From Owenia fusiformis (Eukaryota; Annelida; Polychaeta; Sabellida; Oweniidae), in assembly GCA_903813345.2 (NCBI GenBank), contig CAIIXF020000010.1, positions 35,017,425 through 35,081,424 on the forward strand: a stretch of 64,000 nucleotides of DNA, in the 5' to 3' direction. The position numbers were made by a program, and so were the translations under genes. Shown here piece by piece: positions 59,874-64,000 of the stretch (position 1 is the stretch's first letter; every line of letters begins with the position of its first letter). A model generated the notes under the pieces. The model was not told where the DNA came from, did not search any database, and saw only the letters and a list, made by a program, of their open reading frames with translations.

Positions 59874-60031
59874 TCCCCGGGTCAAGAAGAGGTTCCCAAA
59901 TACTTGTCGTAGATGGGTTCAGGTACGAGAAAAACAAGACCTACAAGGGCAAGATATACTGGAGATGTCGCAGACAAGACTGCAGAGTCCCAATTCAAAC
60001 GAGGCAGCTGACGAACGATCTCCTAAGCACG
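59874..60031 (+). CDS. FLYWCH-type zinc-finger exon or fragment
   Basis: One frame reads SRRGSQILVVDGFRYEKNKT then YKGKIYWRCRRQDCRVPIQT. This fits the FLYWCH finger: RG...L..DG..Y......G..YWRC.....C. The first two zinc ligands (Cys in YWRC, Cys five residues later) are present; the His-x-His that should follow is absent because the sequence runs into a transposon end. Preceded by a possible acceptor (TCCGGTTAG) and followed by GTAAGG, which could be a splice donor built partly from the transposon terminus. FLYWCH fingers occur in host nuclear proteins and, in molluscs, in Mutator-like transposases; either source is possible. Confidence 0.65.
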
Positions 60032-60034
60032 GTA

Positions 60035-60902
60035 AGGGAACATGGGGCAAAACGGCCCTCTGGGGCAAAGTGGCCCATCGAAATATCTTTTGAACCATAA
60101 AAAGATGGTTCTTCAAAAGTCACAAAATCGAATTTTGAAATATCTGCCACCTTCTCGACCGTCCATTTTTAACCAAGCAGCGTCTCGCTTTACGTAAGAG
60201 GTAATTCTACTTTTCACCCTCTTTTTTGGAAATTACCCCTCTCACGAGAATCTCTAAAAAATCCGGCAACAATAGAATATCGTTTTGATTTAACATTTTA
60301 CATAGAGTGTGCACATTTATTCTTTATTTGTAAAAATTTCGAGCTTCAAATATTAGGCAAATTAAAATGACGTCTATTTGAAAATTCACATGTCTTTGGG
60401 GCAAAACGGCCCACACATGTTATAACATACAAAAATCTTATTGTGCAAGAACAATTGGTTTTCAAATGTAACAATTTTAACATCTGGCGTGTGCCTTATT
60501 TCCTTCCGACACATATCGAATGACTAGAATTATGGTAGGGGTTAAGAATACTTTATCTGTCAAAGGTTTGAACGTCTGAGATAAGATGTTTGTGGACGAG
60601 TCTTGTAATTGATTAATTTTGGTTTCAAAACCCATGTAACAGAGGGTGGGCCGTTTTGCCCCACCCATGGGCCGTTTTGCCCCACCCATGGGCCGTTTTG
60701 CCCCACTCTCGACAATATTTTTGACCTTTGAAAAATCACAGAAGATAGTCCTAGAAAAAGTATAAAACACTCGAAAAATGTAAACCACAAACCATTAATA
60801 AAGTGGAACATCAAAGTGCGCTATGATTGACAGATACGAAAATACCCCGTACAGAACAACTTAAAATTTAATTTTTTGGGCCGCTTTGCCCCATGTTCCC
60901 CT
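60035..60902. mobile_element. DNA element with GGGGCAAAACGGCCC ends
   Basis: The left end AGGGAACATGGGGCAAAACG and right end, in reverse AGGGGAACATGGGGCAAAGC, are inverted repeats of about 25 bp. The element also contains several internal GGGCAAAACGGCC words on both strands, including three tandem 21-bp units at about 60647-60710. About 870 bp with no coding sequence. Bases TAA lie at both edges; the superfamily is not assigned. Confidence 0.75.
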
Positions 60903-61075
60903 AATATTTTCGTCATTAAAATCAAGCTAAATCCAAAAAGGCTAGTCTGAGCCTTATTATCTGACATATCTTATGGCCCGCCCTAGGTTTAACGTCCGTC
61001 TATTTCAACACACAAGTAGTTGTGGGGTTGTATTTGAAAAATTAAGTCCACATTTGGGATAAATCCATCGTATTG

Positions 61076-61258
61076 CACTGGTGGATAGATCCCGGCAAGA
61101 TTATTTTGTAGTAGAATGAGTATCTCAATTTAAAAAATCCAAGATATGCCCAAAAATACCTTTTTTGAGGGCTTGCAAAATCTGTGCGCTCAAATTTTTT
61201 TTGGGCTCTGGGAAACTTTTCTGGGCCCACTGTTGGGGCTACCCCCTGGATCCGCCAG
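61076..61258. mobile_element. MITE, GGCGGATC family (copy E)
   Basis: Degenerate left end CACTGGTGGATAGATCCCGG, right end CCCTGGATCCGCCAG; TATTG on both sides (61071-61075, 61259-61263). Confidence 0.75.
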
Positions 61259-61394
61259 TATTGGGTGTAACTTGTTGAACTACGTTAGGGCTAATTGATG
61301 ATCTCGACACTACGGTTCTACGGCGGCCGTACGTCGAGCGAGACTCCCAAGTAGAACCCGCATTCGATTATTATTATTTATGAATGGGGACCCG

Positions 61395-61690
61395 TTGTCT
61401 AGTGAGGTAATGTGGGCTGAGTCTACTGAACTACGGACCCATCTGAACACCTATAAAAGTGATTACCTGAGCATAATGAATTATTTGTCAAGCGAACACA
61501 TATCTAGTGAAGACCTGTGTCTAGTGAACACCTGTATGTGTACACCTGTGTCTAGTGAACATATTTCTCTGGTGAACATCTGCCTAGTGAACATCTATGT
61601 GTATTTAACACCTGAGTCTAGTGAACTAGTTGTCTAGTAAACACCTGTCAATTGAAGTTCTGAGTCTAGCGAATACCTATTATCAACATA
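61395..61690. repeat. Degenerate ~20-bp tandem repeat (CTAGTGAACACCTG)
   Basis: Words such as TCTAGTGAACACCTGTGT recur about ten times with drift. The complementary motif appears at 40150-40390. Confidence 0.75.
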
Positions 61691-62234
61691 CAATGAGTAA
61701 CTTACTACAGTGAACACTGGCTATATATGTGTTCATGTACATGAATGAACATTATTGGTCATAATGTACTATACTTTGTTGATTTCGGAGGTGTGTAACA
61801 TTTTCAGCCAAAATGAGATTTTTGTTTTCAGAAAATGTCTCAAGAATGTATGAACCCAATTTGGCATATCGCCCCATCGTTTTATTTTATTACTATATCT
61901 GTAGAGTGTCCATTAACGTCTGGTACCAATTTCAAACGTTTAGGCTACGAAGGCAATTGATACGATATCTTTATCAAACTTGTTTTATTGTGTTAAGAAG
62001 ACTGAAAAGTTTTAATCACTTCCAATAATACACCTTCATGATCGTAGAATTGGGACGAAGGGTGTGGGGGAGGGGGGGGGGGGGGGGGCAGGCAATTTAA
62101 CAAATGAAGAAAATGTCAAGAGAAAGTTTACGATTGAATTGCTGCATGAATTTACGCGCGGTATGGTATAATATGTTAGGTATTCCAGGATTTCTTATCA
62201 GCCGATACTCTTTTAAGGTATAAGATCTGGTGTC
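61691..62234. other. Non-coding stretch
   Basis: G run at about 62070-62088. A 71-codon frame at 61813-62028 has no recognised domain. Confidence 0.4.
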
Positions 62235-62512
62235 TTCCCATTTCGCCCCTTCCCACTTTGACCCTTCCAATTTCGCCCCTCATTTATTCCCATTTCGCCC
62301 CTTCCCATTTCGTCCCTACCCATTTCGCCCCTTCCCATTTCGTCCCTACCCATTCCGCCTCTTCCCATTTTGCCCCTTTCCTATTTCGCCCCTCTTCCAT
62401 TTCGCCCCCTTCCCATTATGCCCCTTCCCATTTCGCTCCTCATTCCCCCTTCGACCCTTCCCATTTCGCCCCTTCCCAATTGGCCCCTTCCCATTTCGCC
62501 CCTCATTTATTC
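62235..62512. repeat. 15-16-bp tandem repeat (CCCATTTCGCCCCTT)
   Basis: About 17 degenerate copies. Pyrimidine-rich on this strand. Translations in several frames look open; not genes. Confidence 0.9.
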
Positions 62513-62821
62513 TAATGAGATAGATATTCCTTTCGCCAGAATATTCTCTTCGACTGTGATAATTGTCTAAAATGTTGGCGGCAGTCTTGAATTTTCACCA
62601 AGAAGGAGTGCGATTCGTGCTGGACAATGCGGTTCAAAATTTGTAGAATGTCCATATAAGTCTATGTGCCGAGAATCTAGTAAGAATATATATATGATCG
62701 TGAACTTTCGGACCCATTATTGACCGGGCTAACCAATGTCAACGTGATACCAATGTTATGCTGTCCTGATTCGCGAAGTTGCGACAAGATTCGTTACTGA
62801 GACATTTAATTTTTTAATTTT
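62513..62821. other. Non-coding stretch
   Basis: Nothing supported. Confidence 0.4.
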
Positions 62822-62911
62822 CGGAGAACTGGGTTTCGGACAACTGGGTTTCGGACAACTGGGTTTCGGACAACTGGGTTTCGGACAACTGGGTTTCGGA
62901 CAACTGGGTTG
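62822..62911. repeat. 15-bp minisatellite, six copies, inverted relative to 55898-55988
   Basis: Unit ACTGGGTTTCGGACA, the reverse complement of the array at 55898. Confidence 0.9.
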
Positions 62912-62996
62912 ACCCCATTCTTAGAACTAAAGATATAGCCCTTCGAAAATGCTTGCCATATCTTACGTGGGGTTTTCATTTTTGAGAGCAATAACC

Positions 62997-63375
62997 TAGA
63001 TGCGAGTAGAAATAATCGTGATTTATGTCATTAAAAATTCAAAATTCAGTCAAAGTAATATCATATTTGAAATCTACATGTAAAATCACATCTAGAAATG
63101 TGGTTTTAAAAAGTGTTTATCAACTTTGAAAAATTAATTTTCTTTGAAAATGTGACTTCTAGCTCGGGGAGATTCCCCATATACCCCATGCTATAAAATC
63201 ACAAAAAATGAAATATCTTTTCTTTTAGTGGACAGATAATATTTTGCTTTACTGGACATATTTTCATTAGTATAAGTATCAGGCACATAAGGGTTATATG
63301 AAAATTGAGCCACTTAAATTGATAATATTCAAGTTTAAGGGAACTTTCTTAGTACCCCACACATAATTTTGTCGC
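62997..63375. mobile_element. Copy of the AGATGCGAGTAG element, right end lost
   Basis: Starts with AGATGCGAGTAGAAATAATC and follows the 50150 copy to about TTTAAGGGAACTTTC. The terminal CTACTCGCATCT is missing. Confidence 0.75.
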
Positions 63376-63597
63376 CAACTTCAATTTAAGATTAAAGTAC
63401 TTTCCTACGTACATATCTTCATGAAATTTAGCATACTTAAACGTGAACATATTTCCAACACTCAATTTTTTTTATTTTACAAACGGATACCAGGTGTTCA
63501 CTTGAGACTGACAGCAAACTGCTACATTGTTTTACATTTTCCCGCTTATTTTGCACTTTTGACCTCTTTCGGTACTGGTTTAAGAAAACTGTTTTGA

Positions 63598-64000
63598 ATT
63601 AAATCTGTTCAGTTGAAGTGTAACAATGAAAGGGAAAAAGGGTTTTCCAAAGGGGAACAAAACCCCTCTTCTATTTACTTCAAAGGGAGGAATGTTGAAA
63701 AAAAGATTGTGGTAAAGTGTACAAGAACGTATACACCAAGAAGGCGAAGTTCGATTTTAGAACAGTTAGACCAAGGCAGATCCAAAACCAATGTTGCTGG
63801 AAACCATGGAATAAATATCAGAACTGTTCAGCGGATTGCATCTACTAACCAGAACTCACCTCAGCAACGGGGTCCAAAATTGAAGATTGTACAAAATTCA
63901 GAAGTTGAAGATGTCTTATTTGACATCGCAGATCATGAGCCATTCGCACGGATAACGGAGATTAATGAGAAATTTTCCCTTGAAACAGGTGTTGTCATCA
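63598..64000 (+). CDS. Helix-turn-helix transposase, N-terminal part (runs off window)
   Basis: An open frame from a TGA at 63595-63597 to the window end encodes RRRSSILEQLDQGRSKTNVA, GNHGINIRTVQRIAS and then EDVLFDIADHEPFARITEIN. The first part is a helix-turn-helix of the kind at the N-terminus of Tc1/mariner/pogo (IS630-related) transposases, and the second suits the second recognition subdomain. There is no ATG in this frame upstream of the domain; the nearest ATG (63626) is in another frame that stops after 29 codons. So it is either a spliced or frameshifted copy. The catalytic DDE/D region would lie beyond 64000. Confidence 0.6.
   Translation, partial: MKSVQLKCNNEREKGFSKGEQNPSSIYFKGRNVEKKIVVKCTRTYTPRRRSSILEQLDQGRSKTNVAGNHGINIRTVQRIASTNQNSPQQRGPKLKIVQNSEVEDVLFDIADHEPFARITEINEKFSLETGVVI

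Noticed and set aside
62230-62523. Proline/phenylalanine-rich repeat proteins
   Set aside because: Overlapping frames of the CCCATTTCGCCCCTT minisatellite.

Overview
This window is non-coding-rich, AT-rich eukaryotic genomic DNA, most likely from a marine lophotrochozoan and probably a bivalve mollusc. That placement is an inference. It rests on spliced exons with GT/AG signals, a Mab-21/cGAS-like nucleotidyltransferase, an invertebrate-type DEG/ENaC channel, a secreted TSP1/ADAMTS-like protein, and a heavy load of short inverted-repeat DNA transposons and minisatellites. I see no operons, no bacterial genes and no intact RNA genes.

Left part (1-12.6 kb): a duplicated segment (1-1175 and 10998-11880; the first copy carries a tRNA-derived SINE), several MITEs, a decayed LINE 3' end, and an intact intronless cGAS-like receptor gene (6367-7797, +). 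The protein starts with a textbook N-myristoylation signal. A 41-bp minisatellite of about 43 copies, with a nine-unit higher-order repeat, begins at its stop codon.

Middle part (12.6-27.7 kb): a minus-strand gene for a secreted protein can be followed through five exons (27611-27665 signal peptide; 23268-23383 TSP1; 22654-22768 rest of TSP1; 22158-22272 and 12596-12720 ADAMTS-type cysteine-rich region). Reading phases agree at every junction, and one junction needs a GC donor. Its 9.4-kb intron holds, on the opposite strand, an intronless 793-residue DEG/ENaC channel gene (17361-19742). The last coding segment of that channel gene is followed by three further near-identical in-frame copies of its C-terminal exon sequence (282-bp period). 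The only AATAAA signal I see in this stretch lies after the last copy.

Right part (27.7-64 kb): no convincing complete host gene. It holds MITE families (TA-flanked CACTCCCC, CCCT, CAGGGTG and GTCTTGC types; a GGCGGATC type with 5-bp target duplications; a TTAA-flanked piggyBac-like element; long palindromes), minisatellites (including a 27-bp array with regularly spaced CAGCTG motifs and a 15-bp array present in opposite orientations at two loci), a mariner derivative with a transposase remnant, a FLYWCH zinc-finger fragment directly abutting a transposon end, and the start of a helix-turn-helix transposase running off the right edge.

The most interesting signals are the probably membrane-anchored cGAS-like receptor with its minisatellite, the channel gene with tandem copies of its pore-forming C-terminus nested antisense inside another gene's intron, and a FLYWCH exon whose apparent splice donor comes from a transposon terminus.
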